Source: Vicia villosa (lineage: Eukaryota; Streptophyta; Magnoliopsida; Fabales; Fabaceae). Taken from it: a stretch of 64,000 nucleotides of DNA. Shown piece after piece: positions 23,632-35,950 of this stretch (within the stretch, counting starts at the first letter, position 1; the number at the start of each line of letters is the position of its first letter). The DNA is taken from the NCBI RefSeq assembly GCF_029867415.1, contig NW_026705152.1, forward strand, positions 620,001 to 684,000, in the 5' to 3' direction. Made by a program: the position numbers and the translations under genes. The notes below the pieces were generated by a model. The model made no database searches. It worked only from the letters and a program-made list of their open reading frames with translations, and was not told where the DNA came from.

Positions 23632-25886
23632 CAAGTGGTATCAGAGCAGGTCGGTCCGTCCGGCCAAGTTGTTGAGTCAGTTGAGTTGTCCGACAGTTGA
23701 ATGTTGTCAGTGTTTTATCATATAGTACACGACATGTGTGTGAAACACTATTAGTACTTATTTATTTTGTTGCAGGAAGTTGTTTGATCGAAGTGGGGGA
23801 GGAGCGGTGCTTCTTGGGTATGTTTGTGTTGTAAGTGGTTAGCGCAATGTACTGCTTAAGGAGACAATGCAAGTATTGTTGTAGCTTGTTGACATGGATT
23901 CAAGGTTTTTGTTATTTAACAAGCTCGGAGCGTCTGTAAAAGGAGAATGATCAGGAATTGTTGATGTTTACTCTTCGAAGGATGAGGAGCAGTGTAGCAG
24001 TTATTGATCTACAAGTATGGTGCAAATTCCTGATGTTTCGGGAGGTAGCCGTTAAGTACCAAGAATAAATCCTGGAAGGTGGAATTTAGAAAGTTGTTGT
24101 GTTCAGCATTATGGATGAACTGTGAAGTTGTCAGTGCGATTAGCCTTGTGAAAGGTACCGGTGTTGGGAAAAGTGATAGAGTGATGAAATTGTGGTGGAC
24201 TTTATGTTGGACTCGCATAAGTGATTGTTGGATATTCGATTTAAAGCGTCGGAAAGATAACGAGGTGAAATTTTAATACAAGAATGGATGCCACAACTGT
24301 AAGTATATTTATTTGTGACAAGATGGTGTTAGAAAGAGGTGAAGTTAGCGGTTACGCTTGTCCTTGGAAAACGGATTGTGCATTGGTATCGCGCAGGACG
24401 TCAGCGTCAGAGATGAGTGAATTGAAGAAGCTTTTCGAAGATTTGTTGAGGAGAAATTTTATGATCAAGTATGTAAATTGAAGAGTTTGAGAGATATCGT
24501 AAGGATTATCGCAGCATGACGTTGATGTTTGTATTTTGGATAACGTTGGAGGATTGTATCTGGTGCTTCGAGTGTTGGATTGACGTACCATTTGAGCCTA
24601 CAAAGAGGTGAGACTATACTCTACCTTATAGGGGTGTTATGGATATAGTAGAAGTGAAGCCCATTGAATATAAACGGTTATTTTCGCAATTGTCCGAAAT
24701 AAAGTTAAGTCGAGCAAGTATTGTGTAAGTAGTCATATGTAAGCTGTTGACAAAGGAACAACAATTAAGTAAAATATTATTGTAGGCCTGGCTGTAGGAT
24801 TATTGATAGGTGATTGAAACTGTGGTAGAAGCTGTCAAAGTTGTTGAAACGTTATGGATCGTGAGTAAGAGTCGGAAATACGAAGAGATAAGTTTGATTT
24901 CAATGATAAGAAGTGTTTATATTGGTGTGAAGAAATTTTGTTCTAATGTATCGTCAGAGGTGTTTTAGTAAGTAGATGCAAGACGTCAGTGTTAGCAGGT
25001 TCGGATAGTTTTGCAAGTTGTTGAAGTATGGTAGTTTGGTGACGTAAGTTCAATTTCTAAAGGAACACTGTTATAGTTGGTAATGATGGTTATACTCCAT
25101 TATGATTGTCGGCCCTCTATTGACAAATTGAGGACTTGATCACCCTTAATTTCTTGTTGATAGTAGACGGAATCGTATTGGATGTTATAGACTTATATTA
25201 TTGTCTTAATGGTGCGTGAGGTGATGGATGCTGAAGAAAGTCTGAAACATAGTTGAAGCTTGTGAATCGTTTAAGTTGATAAAAACTCTAATGAAGGACG
25301 GTTAATTAAGATGGATGATTAGAGTTACGCAGTTGGAGCATGATGTGCCAGATGTATTGTTTTTCTTGTGAATAGTGCTGATTGTAATAGGATGTTCTTG
25401 TGAGTTGTTGGTTAATGATGAGTTGTGTGGTTATTAGTCAAGTTATGTTATCAGGTTGGTGTTATGATAATTTTGCCGTTGTTGCAGTAATGTTATCGTT
25501 GGTGCTTTGTTAATGAATGATACCTGAGTATGGAAATAAGAATTGTATAAGTGTATCGGTGTTGAGTATGTTGTTGCGATGATGAGGCAATGTTATATCG
25601 TCAAGTATGAGCGGGTGAAAATTGTTTCTACGTCGTAAGATGTTGTTCCAAGATATTGCTGAAATGGTTAGCAAGTTAGAAATGATTATGTTGCAAGGAT
25701 AATTGTGAGATTGACGTATGAGTTTTGGATTCAAGTCGTGTTGAGATACAAATACATCGGAATAGAAATAGTCGGAGTGTTGTCAAGCGCAACTTGAGAA
25801 TAAGAAAGTCAGATGAGGACGCGATATTAGGGATGGTTGTGTTGGGCAAATTTTCGAGGACGAAAATATTCTAAGTGGGGGAGAGT
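23632..25886 (+). other. Internal region copy 2 of the non-autonomous element
   Basis: No difference from copy 1 noticed by eye. Primer site at 23636, purine tract at 25873-25886, and the RT-like frame repeated at 24284-24481. Confidence 0.88.
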
Positions 25887-28800
25887 TGTAACGCCCCGAA
25901 TTTAATTAATTGGTTAATTAAATTATTAAAGGATTTAAATATTGGATTTAGTCGAATTATGATGGTCGGTATTATTTTAAAAGGTGTATTTGGATTTATT
26001 AAGTTAAAGTCGGATTTTAGTCGGATAGTCGGAAGAATAATATTAAGAATAATATTATTTATTTATTGAGATGTTTATTGAAATTTCCGCATTTTGGGAC
26101 GATTTAGTCGGTATTTTTAAATAATTGAATTTAATTTGGTGGAAGTAAATTGAAGTATTATTTTATTAATAAGCTTAGAAATGATGTTGGGCTTAATTTG
26201 TAGTGTCATGAAGTAATAAGGAGGTATGTCACTTAGGCCCATTTAAGTTTATTAAGTGAATAAGTAAAATAATACTATTTATTTGGGAACAAAATTGGAA
26301 GAGGAAAAGTAGTGGTATCATAAGGAAGAACAAAGAGGAATAGGGTTTGTGAGAGGAGAAGAAGAACAAGAGAAAGTTGCTACTTGTGCCAATTTCCCCA
26401 GAAATCCGGTCAAAGTTTTCAGAGCTGCACTCAATACAAGGTAAGGGGGGATTCTTACTACCTAAATGGGAATATGATGGATTGTATGTGAGTTTAGGGT
26501 ATAGATTTATCATTGTATTGTGTTAATTTTGTTCTCTGTTAGTGTTGAATTTGATGTTGATGTGCATTGAAATTTGAATATTGATGCTATGTTGTGCATA
26601 CTAAAATTGATGAATGACGAAGAGAAATAGGAACAGGCTTCCGGTCGGCGCAAGCCATGACGGGAGACACTACAGCTTTAGCCACATTACTTGCATTTTT
26701 ATCTGCTACATAGCTTATGCTGTTTTCTTTATTTTACTTTCTAATTTTCATGTTTCATATATGTGCTATACATTAGATACTATGTTATATTCTTTGTCTC
26801 ATATTAATAATTAAGTAACAAATACAATGAATACTATAATGAAATGAAACAAGCCAATTAAGCTAAGTCATGTTTTTGTTTTCCTGTCATTTCAATGTGC
26901 TCCATTAAATTGGTTTTCCCTTACTGTTTCCAACGTGCCCTATTATGTTCATGTGGGTATATTATTAGTTAAGAACTTATATAATGGTATATTACAATGG
27001 AAAGGAACCATAATTATAATTATGAGATGAAAAACAGTAGAAGTTTGATAAAGTATAAACACTATTCTAGTGGAACAAAGTGTAATTCAAAACAGTTTCG
27101 TTTGACCGAAATAGCTGAATTAAGCGGTATAATTAGTTGTCCGGAATTTGATGAAAATTTACGTGGTAGCTAAGTTTAATTAGTAGGTTAATGTGGTAGT
27201 GATATTTTGTTGAAATTGTGCTATTTTACGAACCGGTCGAAATTGGATGAATTTGAGTATACTTTATATTAAATGTTAGTTTTGGAATAGAAAATGAAAT
27301 AGTAAATTAAAAAATGAATTGAAAATAGAATATTGAATTAAATTAATATAGTTTGATATTAATTGGTTAATTAAATTAATAGTTGAATAAATCTCAGTAA
27401 GTCTATTTAATTGAAAAATACTTAAACTTGGATAAATTATTCGGTTTATCGGTAAATAACGGTATCTTGAGAATTTGACCGTAATTGTGTTTTTGGTTGA
27501 CTATTTACGTTGAGAATAATATATTGCTATGCTAATGATGTTGTCTTGATAAATAATATTATGTATAATTGAATTAGTTGATAATTGGAAGTTGATTCGG
27601 TTTACTTGATAAATTAGCATGTTGAGATTATCTTACGAATTGATCGAAAATTGTGTTTTGATTTGGATGACTTTGTTAATATGTGAAAATGAGTAATTGT
27701 GCCGATGTGCCGAAGCGTGATGATAATTGTAATAATCTTGATGATATGCGAATTGTATATTTGTGACGATTTTGTTAATACACGAAGCTGTATGTTTGTT
27801 GTGATATGTCGAAGCATGAGGATATATATGTAATGACTTGTTTATATGCAAAGTTGTATAATTGCGATGATGTGTCGAAAACATGACGATGTTTTATGAT
27901 GATTTGTAATACGTGATGTTGTATATATTTGTGATGATGATTTTGTGACTAAGTGAAGGTGAAATATTATGATGACGTTGAATTACCCCTAATAATTGGT
28001 AATTATCAGTGATATAGGCGTATGCCTCGTGACGATATGTGATTGTGATTAGTATGATGTATTGTCTTGTTTGTCGAGTCACATTTCATATGCATACTCT
28101 GTGACGGCCTGGATTGGCAAACTAGTGACGAAGGCTTATGCCTTGTGCCTCTGAATTGGGCAATTGGTGACGGGGGCTTAAGCTCCGATTGGTACCACAT
28201 GCATATGCACATTTGAGTCGTTGTCCGTTGTTGTTAGTTGGAGTGGTTGATTGTGCATGGTGATGCTTATATGACGATATAGATGATTATATGTTGACTT
28301 GATGAAAATGATTATATATTGATAATGACGCTTATGTGTTCACTTGTTGAAGATACTTATATGTTGACTTGTTGAAGATGCCTATGTGTTGACTTGTTGA
28401 CAATGCTCATATGATGACTTGTTGAATATGTTTATATGTTGATATCATGACTATTCATTGATGATGCTCTTTCTGCTGTTTATGTTGATGTTGTGTGAGG
28501 CGGTGATTCATTTATATTCTTTACCTAATATATGATTTATCATGATCCTATTTATATAGTTTGATATCTCACCCTTGCTGCTGATATTTCCCCTACCATG
28601 GGAAATGGGCAGGTACTCAAGTATATCCGTGGAAGTTTGTTGCTTCACCGAGTCCTGTTGGTGTGTCGCTCTGATACGTAGCACTCGGGGGGTTGTTTAT
28701 ATTGTTGTTTCTATGTTGTTAATGTTTTAGTTGTTGTTATTATAACTGTTGAATTCAAGTTGAATAATATGAAGTACTTGTTATACTTCTAAGTTGTTTG

Positions 28801-28972
28801 AGTTGAGATAAGCTGATAGTTGACTATTAATTCGAATGCTATGTATCATTGTTGAATGAAATAGAAGTTGAAGTTTTAAGTTGATATGTGATACTCCGAT
28901 GTGTTGTTTGAAATTTTAAATACTCTGATATTTTCCGCATTATAATTTTCGGGTAGAATTTGGGGTGTTACA
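25887..28972 (+). repeat. LTR copy 3 (3086 bp)
   Basis: Ends GGGGTGTTACA directly before the second TAACC. Confidence 0.93.
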
Positions 28973-28977
28973 TAACC

Positions 28978-29849
28978 TCTAAGACTTCCTAGAGTATTCT
29001 GATCCACACGATCACTCTAGTTCCTTACAACTTAATGTAATCAATTCTAAGAGTATTACAAATGCTTCTTAAAAGCGATATTCACAAACTGTGATATTTC
29101 TCTTAACGTTTAAGCTTAATCTCACTAATATATTACAACAGCAATGTAGTGAGCTTTGATGAAGATGAAGATTCTGAGCTTTGATTTGAACAGCGTTTCA
29201 GCAAGTTTAATATGAGTTGTTTTGGTGCAGAATCGTTAACCTTGCTTCTCATCAGAACTTCATATTTATAGGCGTTGGAGAAGATGACCGTTGAGTGCAT
29301 TTAATGCTTTGCGTGTTCCGTACAGCATCGCATTTAATGTTATACGCTTTTGTCAACTACCTCGAGCCTTGTTCACGCTGTGTCTACTGACGTAGCCTTT
29401 AGTAGCTTTTAACGTTCCTTTTGTCAGTCAGCGTAGCTTGCCACTTGTACTTTCTTCTGATCTGATGTTTGTGAATACAACGTTTGAATATCATCAGAGT
29501 CAAACAGCTTGGTGCATAGCATCTTCTGATCTTCTGACCTTGAAGTGCTTCTGAGCGTGATACCATCAGAACTTCAGTGCTTCTGTTCTCTTGTTCTTCT
29601 GATGCTTCCATAGACCCATGTTCTGATTCTGCTTCGACCATCTTCTGATGTCTTGCCAGACCATGTTCTGATGTTGCATGCTGAACCCTTTGAGACAAAG
29701 CTTCTGAGCGCTGAATTATGCGTACTCTTTATATATTTCCTGAAAAGGAAATTGCATTGGATTAGAGTACCATATTATCTTAAGCAAAATTCATATTATT
29801 GTTATCATCAAAACTAAGATAATTGATCAGAACAATTCTTGTTCTAACA
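28978..29849 (-). repeat. C 3' LTR, right part
   Basis: Resumes the LTR after TAACC and ends TTGTTCTAACA; the purine tract lies immediately outside at 29850. Confidence 0.93.
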
Positions 29850-31013
29850 ATCTCCCCCTTTTTGATGATGACAAAAACATATATAAATGATATGAATTTG
29901 CGATCAGAAAGAACAGACGGCAAAAGACAAATTACACAGCTATAGCATAAGCATATGAATATGTCTCCCCCTGAGATTAACAATCTCCCCCTGAGATAAA
30001 TAATCTCCCCCTGAAATAAATACTCGAAGAACTTTAATAAAAGACTTCCCTGATTATTTCGGTAGAGACGATCATATAAGCTTCTGTCTTCAGAGAATTC
30101 ATAGCTTCTGACTTCTGCTTCCATTTGACAGCTTCAGAACTAGAATTTCTTTAGATCCCTAGAACACTCACAGCTTCTGATTCCTGCTTCCATCTAGGAC
30201 AGCTTCAGAACTTGAGTTTTCTGGATCTTTAGAACTTTCACAGCTTCTGATTTCTGCTTCCCTCGGATAGCTTCAGAGCTTTGAATTTCTACCAATCATC
30301 ACTTCATGCTAGATTTGTATCAGAACATTGTTGAATGTACCAGAGCATCATCAGAGCATCTCTACATCCTGAAATGTTACAGAACAAAAACTAAACGACA
30401 AAAGTCAGCATGAACGAGTCAGAACATAAAATGTATATTTGAGCACATGATATGTATCAGAGCCATATAAGCTAAAATAATGTATCAGAGCAAATAGAAT
30501 TTTGTCAGATCAAATAGACAAATATGGATCAAATTCTATTATCAGTGCTTCTGATTCATTCTTCTTTCTTGCTTCTGATTTCTGAAGCTTGATAGCACTC
30601 ATCTTGCTTCAGTTTCCATGGTTTTGCTTCTTGTGCTTGCTTTGAAGATTCTCTTTACTTCTTTATACCTGCAAAACACTTAAACCATATAGAACTTGCA
30701 GTTCTTGTTAGTGAATGTGTGGGAGCTTTACCCAGCAACTGATAGATTAATCAAATCATTTATCATTTATCTTCTCCTCCTTTTTTGTCATAACATCAAA
30801 AAGCATATTTCAAAAAGATTCAGATGAATAAAACGACGAATAAAATTACTGGAATGTAAAATCAAAGAAACTTTTTCATTTATAATCAAAAGATATTACA
30901 TGAAGATGTTTAACAAGCAGATGCAACAAGGAAAAGAAAACTACAAAGACCAAAGCCTAAGACCCTAGCTAAGACAAAGTCTGTGCCAGCATGCCATGAA
31001 GGAGTGAAACGCC
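29850..31013 (-). other. C 3' non-coding region with purine-tract repeats
   Basis: The minus strand ends AAAAAGGGGGAGAT next to the LTR (polypurine tract). At 29963-30020 three further GGGGGAGA tracts occur about 20 bp apart, two flanked by ATCTC and GAGAT so that they can fold. Then come short repeats of the CAGCTTCTGATTnCTGCTTCC type (30100-30280). No coding frame. Confidence 0.75.
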
Positions 31014-31409
31014 TCATTGACTGCTTCTTGGGCTTCCAGGCGAGGGGTCAGGGAGACTTGGTTCTGATGCAGATCTTCCACAATCTTTATCAGAGACAAC
31101 ATTCTCAGCAGGTGAAGATGAGGAGATTTCTTTGGAATGGGTTGAGGGAGAGGAAAGGTTAGATGAAGAGGAAGTTGAGTCTAGAAGGAAACAAGATGAG
31201 GAAGAAGATGGAGATGATGGAGGGCTTTCACCAGGGGGTTGAAACACACGTCTAGAATAGTTTCCATATAACATTGCTTCGAATGGATTCACCTTGAGAG
31301 GGTCATAGGTGATCTTTATCTTTTTGGGTTTGGAAGGAGATGTTTCAACAGCTTTTCTCTTGTTGTTTTGATCATTTTCATGATTTCCTGGGCTTGATGA
31401 AGAGTTCAT
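31014..31409 (-). pseudogene. C post-pol ORF, internally deleted (131 aa)
   Basis: The N-terminus (MNSSSSPGN, then KPKKIKITYDPLKVNPFEAM) matches the 409-aa post-pol ORF of D, including the basic nuclear-signal-like cluster. After the Ser/Pro-rich stretch the sequence jumps to what corresponds to the 3' end of the D ORF, out of frame, and soon stops. About 800 nt in the middle are missing, so the central domain and coiled coil are lost. Confidence 0.75.
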
Positions 31410-31853
31410 GATGGATTTGCAGATAATGAACAGCTAGGGTTTGATATGAATGCAAAAAGATAGAGTGAATGGAGAAAATATGAGAGGGAAGGAGAAGTGT
31501 TTGAAGAGTATTTAAAAGAAAATAAAATGAAACGAATGATGAATAGCATTTAATGTTACGTGACATGAGGAGAGATAATAAAGACAAATGAGGTGACTAG
31601 CACAGTTACCTATGGTCGGCGTCCGTTCAACTGCACGCGCGCTTATCCATGAATAGTAACGACAGGTTTACCATCCCGAGATAAAACGTTACAGCTGTTT
31701 TGCTTTAAAAGAGGTTCTGAATCAACTTAGACAATGAAACGTTAGTAATAACAGAATCATAATTTCTAAAAGATTTCAATCAGAACTTCTGATTTTAAAA
31801 AAAAATTCACATTCATTTCAGAAGATACTCATACGTAAGAACTTCTCATCTTC
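31410..31853 (-). other. C spacer between pol and post-pol ORF
   Basis: A/T-rich, no coding frame of note. The same sequence with few changes occurs in D at 41734-42177, evidence that D's 3' end is a mosaic. Confidence 0.65.
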
Positions 31854-34800
31854 TCATTCTGGGCATAAATCCATACTGATGTTCTTCAGAATGAACTTAA
31901 ACCTATCTTCAGCCAGGGGTTTTGTAAAGATATCAGCCCATTGATGGTCTGTATCAACAAAGTTTAAAGATATAACACCCTTCTGAACATAGTCCCTTAT
32001 GAAATGATGTTTAATCTCAATATGTTTAGCTTTTGAATGAAGAATAGGATTCTTAGATAAACATATAGCAGAAGTATTATCACAGAATATAGGAATGTTA
32101 CTCTCAAATATCTGATAATCTTCCAGCTGACTCTTCATCCAGAGCATCTGTGTACTGCAACCAGCAGCAGCGACATATTCTGCTTCTGTTGTTGATAGAG
32201 CAATAGTTGCTTGCTTCTTGCTATACCAGGAGATCAAATGACTTCCAAGAAATTGGCAACTTCCTGAAGTACTCTTTCTTTCAATTCTGTCTCCAGCATA
32301 GTCAGCATCGCAGAATCCTACTAAGTTGTATTCTTTAGATTTTCTGTAAACTAAGCCAACATTAGTAGTACCTTTCAGATACCTTAGAATTCTCTTAACA
32401 GCAGTTAAATGAGATTCTCTAGGATCTGATTGGAATCTAGCGCACAAACAAACATTGAACAGAATGTCAGGTCTAGAAGCAGTCAGATATAGAAGAGATC
32501 CAATCATACCTCTGTATAACTTCTGATCTACCTTCTTACTTACCTCATCCTTACCTAGGATGCATGTTGGATGCATAGGAGTTTTGGCTTCTTTGCAGTC
32601 TAGAAGATTAAACTTCTTCAGAAGTTCCTTCACATACTTGGTTTGGTGAACATACGTTCCTTCTGATGTTTGATTTATTTGTATTCCAAGGAAATACTTG
32701 AGTTCTCCCATCATGCTCATTTCAAACTCAGCCTGCATAGACTCATCAAACTCCTTTCCAAGTGTAGCATTAGATGTTCCAAAAATAATATCATCTACAT
32801 ATATTTGACAAATTAAAATATCCCTTTTAAAGGTTTTACAAAAGAGAGTAGTGTCCACTTTTCCTCTAGTGAAACCATTATCCAGAAGGAAAGAACTTAA
32901 GCGTTCATACCAAGCTCTGGGAGCTTGTTTCAATCCATATAACGATTTCTTTAATTTAAAAACATGATTAGGAGACATAGAGTCTTCAAAACCAGGAGGT
33001 TGATGGACATAAACTTCTTCATCTATATAACCATTTAAGAAGGCACTCTTAACATCCATCTGATAGAGAGTGATGTTATGTTGAGTGGCAAATGAAATTA
33101 ATAGACGAATAGATTCTAACCTGGCCACTGGTGCAAAGGTTTCTGTATAGTCAATCCCTTCTTGCTGACTATAACCCTGAGCCACCAGTCTGGCTTTGTT
33201 CCTTACCACTTCACCTTTCTCACTGAACTTGTTTCTGAAGACCCATTTTGTACCGATTATATTGAATCCATCTGGTCTAGGAACAAGATCCCAAACATCA
33301 TTCCTTGTAAACTGATTCAGTTCTTCTTGCATAGCAATTATCCAGTCTGGATCTTCTAGAGCATGATCAACAGAAGTTGGCTCGATCAAAGATACAAGAC
33401 CTAATTGACAGTCTGCATTGTTCATAAGGAATGCTCTTGTTCTGATTGGATCATCCTTCTTTCCAAGAATGACATCTTCTGAATGACCAGAGATGAGTCT
33501 GGATGATCTTCTGACAGATGGTTCTTCAGAAATGCTTAGATCCTCCAGAGAAGCTGATACTTGATCTTCAGATTCTTTGCTTCTGAGAAGCTCTGCTTCT
33601 GATGCGTTGCTTCTTGGCTCAACAACTTCTGATATATCAATATCACAATCTGCAAAATTATCAAACTGCTTTGGTTTTTCAGAACCAAGCTTATCATCAA
33701 ACCTGATATTGATTGATTCTTCTACAATCAATGTTTCAGTATTGTATACTCTATAGCCTTTTGAGCGTTCAGAATATCCAAGAAGGAAACATTTTTGAGC
33801 TTTGGAATCAAACTTACCAAGATGATCTTTAGTGTTCAGAATAAAGCATACACATCCAAAAGGATGGAAATATGAAATGTTGGGCTTTCTATTCGTCCAC
33901 AATTCATAAGGAGTCTTATTTAGAATAGGTCTGATAGAGATTCTATTCTGAATATAGCATGCAGTGTTTATTGCTTCTGCCCAGAAATGCTTAGCCATAT
34001 TGGTTTCATTGATCATGGTTCTGGCCACTTCTTGCAGAGTCCTATTCTTTCGTTCTACAACTCCATTTTGCTGTGGAGTTCTAGGACAAGAGAAATCATG
34101 GGCAATACCATTTTCTTTGAAGAATTCTTCAAAGGATCTGTTCTCAAATTCACCACCATGATCACTTCTAACCTTTATGATTTTACACTCTTTTTCAGAT
34201 TGAATCTGAATGCAGAAATCAAAGAACACTGAATGAGTCTCATCCTTGTGTTTCAAGAATTTTACCCAAGTCCAGCGGCTATAATCATCTACGATGACTA
34301 ATCCATATTTCTTCCCTCTGACAGATGCTGTTTTGACTGGGCCAAACAGATCAATGTGCAAGAGTTCTAATGGCCTTGAGGTAGAAACAACATTCTTGGA
34401 CTTGAATGCAGGTTTGGAGAACTTGCCCTTCTGACATGCTTCACAAAGAGCATCCGATTTGAATTTCAGATTAGGGAGTCCTCTGACCAGATTCAGTTTG
34501 TTAATCTGAGAAATCTTTCTCAAACTAGCATGACCTAATCTTCTGTGCCAGACCCACTGCTCTTCAGAAACAGACATAAGACAAGTCACCTTATGACTCA
34601 TAAGATCTTGCAGATCTGTCTTATAAATGTTGTTCTTCCTCTTGCCTGTAAATAGGATTGAGCCATCCTTCTGATTTACAGCCTTGCAAGACTCTTGATT
34701 AAAGATTATATCATAACCATTGTCACTCAATTGACTGATAGATAAGAGGTTATGTGTTAATCCTTCTACAAGAAGTACATTAGAAATGGAAGGAGAGTTA

Positions 34801-34988
34801 CCAGACTTTATAGTTCCAGAGCCAATTATCTTGCCCTTCTGATCTCCTCCAAACTTGACTTCTCCTCCAGACTTAAGCACCAGGTCTTGGAACATAGACC
34901 TTCTTCCTGTCATGTGTCGTGAGCATCCAGAGTCCAGGTACCATGACATGTTGTGCTTTGTCCTTTTTGCAGTCAAGGATATCTGCAA
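31854..34988 (-). CDS. pol: Intact SIRE-type pol frame: protease, integrase, reverse transcriptase, RNase H (1044 aa)
   Basis: Processed by its own protease, it would copy element RNA and insert the DNA. Domains in order: protease with DSGCSRHMTG (residues 19-28); integrase zinc finger with HRRLGH and CEACQKGK; integrase core with catalytic Asp in HIDLFGP, Asp in VRSDHGGEF and Glu in GVVERKN; RT with YVDD at residues 730-733 (bases 32790-32801); RNase H with CDADYAG, TTEAEYVA and FCDNTSA. No stop or frameshift. In this family pol is translated as part of Gag-Pol; the ATG used here is only the first Met in this frame, because the upstream linker is frameshifted. It ends with TGA. Confidence 0.92.
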   Translation of the reverse strand: MQISLTAKRTKHNMSWYLDSGCSRHMTGRRSMFQDLVLKSGGEVKFGGDQKGKIIGSGTIKSGNSPSISNVLLVEGLTHNLLSISQLSDNGYDIIFNQESCKAVNQKDGSILFTGKRKNNIYKTDLQDLMSHKVTCLMSVSEEQWVWHRRLGHASLRKISQINKLNLVRGLPNLKFKSDALCEACQKGKFSKPAFKSKNVVSTSRPLELLHIDLFGPVKTASVRGKKYGLVIVDDYSRWTWVKFLKHKDETHSVFFDFCIQIQSEKECKIIKVRSDHGGEFENRSFEEFFKENGIAHDFSCPRTPQQNGVVERKNRTLQEVARTMINETNMAKHFWAEAINTACYIQNRISIRPILNKTPYELWTNRKPNISYFHPFGCVCFILNTKDHLGKFDSKAQKCFLLGYSERSKGYRVYNTETLIVEESINIRFDDKLGSEKPKQFDNFADCDIDISEVVEPRSNASEAELLRSKESEDQVSASLEDLSISEEPSVRRSSRLISGHSEDVILGKKDDPIRTRAFLMNNADCQLGLVSLIEPTSVDHALEDPDWIIAMQEELNQFTRNDVWDLVPRPDGFNIIGTKWVFRNKFSEKGEVVRNKARLVAQGYSQQEGIDYTETFAPVARLESIRLLISFATQHNITLYQMDVKSAFLNGYIDEEVYVHQPPGFEDSMSPNHVFKLKKSLYGLKQAPRAWYERLSSFLLDNGFTRGKVDTTLFCKTFKRDILICQIYVDDIIFGTSNATLGKEFDESMQAEFEMSMMGELKYFLGIQINQTSEGTYVHQTKYVKELLKKFNLLDCKEAKTPMHPTCILGKDEVSKKVDQKLYRGMIGSLLYLTASRPDILFNVCLCARFQSDPRESHLTAVKRILRYLKGTTNVGLVYRKSKEYNLVGFCDADYAGDRIERKSTSGSCQFLGSHLISWYSKKQATIALSTTEAEYVAAAGCSTQMLWMKSQLEDYQIFESNIPIFCDNTSAICLSKNPILHSKAKHIEIKHHFIRDYVQKGVISLNFVDTDHQWADIFTKPLAEDRFKFILKNISMDLCPE

Positions 34989-35950
34989 TAGGAATAATCT
35001 TATCCTTAGGTACCCACATTTTCTTAGGTCCTTTCTTGTTAGATTTTCTCAAGTTCTGATTGAACTTGGGTTTAACATTGTAAGCAATAGGAGGAACAAC
35101 ATGATAATTTTTAATGTGAGTTTCATGATATTTCCTAGGTTGTGTCACATGCCTTTTGGTGTGTGTTTATGTGAAAACTTTGAGCATGTGAAGTGTGCCT
35201 AATATCATGGGAGTGGCCATACTTGAACTGATCATACAATGGCTTGTATGTGAATTTCATTTCATCAACAGGTTCAAGTTTGTATGGGGTTTCACCCTCA
35301 AAACCAATGCCGACTCTTTTGTTTCCAGACACAGCATATATCATAGAAGCTAGCTGACTTCTGCCAATACTTCTAGATAAGAACTTCCTGAAACTTAAAT
35401 CATATTCTTTCAGAATATGGTTTAGACTAGGAGTGGATTTTTCTGAATCAGAAGGAGATCCAACATTATTGGATAATTTTAAAAGTTTTTCTTTTAATTC
35501 AGAATTCTCCAACTCAAGCTTCTTTGTTTCAAATTCAAATAGCTTTTTCAGCTTTTTGTATTTGAGACTAATCTGAGACTTGAGTTCCAGAAGTTCAGTT
35601 AGACCAGAAACTAACTCATCTCTAGTAAGTTCAGAAAATACCTCTTCAGAATCTGATTCTGATGTAGATTCTGATCCGTCATCTTCTGTCGCCATCAGCG
35701 CACAGTTGGCCTGCTCATCTTCTGACTCATCTTCTGACTCATCCCAGGTTGCCATAAGACCTTTCTTCTTATGAAACTTCTTCTTGGGATTTTCCTTCTG
35801 AAGATTTGGACATTCATTCTTGAAGTGTCCAGGCTCATTGCATTCATAGCACATGACCTTCTTCTTGTCAAATCTTCTGTCATCAGAAGATTCTCCACGT
35901 TCAAACTTCTTTGAACTTCTGAAGCCTCTGAACTTCCTTTGCTTGGTCTT
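34989..35950 (-). pseudogene. C nucleocapsid and gag-pol linker, frameshifted
   Basis: Follows the gag stop in the same frame. The zinc knuckle CYECNEPGHFKNEC lies near 35850, then an acidic run (TSESDSEE) and a long coiled-coil linker. The frame ends at 35135; the sense continues in a second frame (35148 to about 34980) and then a third, which enters protease. Two indels therefore separate gag from pol. D lacks most of this linker through an in-frame deletion near 45305. Confidence 0.78.

Larger units (their letters stand above)
15204..28972 (+). mobile_element. Non-autonomous (LARD-like) LTR element with three LTRs and two internal regions
   Basis: A single TAACC duplication (15199-15203 and 28973-28977) flanks the whole 13,769-bp unit, so the tandem formed after or during one insertion. 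Order: LTR 15204-18290, internal 18291-20545, LTR 20546-23631, internal 23632-25886, LTR 25887-28972. LTR ends TGTAACGCCCCG and GGGGTGTTACA, the tRNA-Met primer site and the tract before the 3' LTR resemble Tekay/Del chromoviruses. No frame over 100 aa exists, so mobility must have come from a related element. Confidence 0.93.

Noticed and set aside
15204..28972. Satellite array or centromere-type tandem repeat with 5.34-kb period
   Set aside because: The period is exactly LTR plus internal region, with primer sites and purine tracts at the joins and a 5-bp target duplication outside.
29399..29698. About 100-aa minus-strand frames repeated at 14463, 29399, 37632 and 47292 (MSQ..VQHATSEHGLARHQ)
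   Set aside because: All lie in SIRE LTRs and repeat with them. The frame varies and LTRs are not expected to code; kept only as part of the LTRs.
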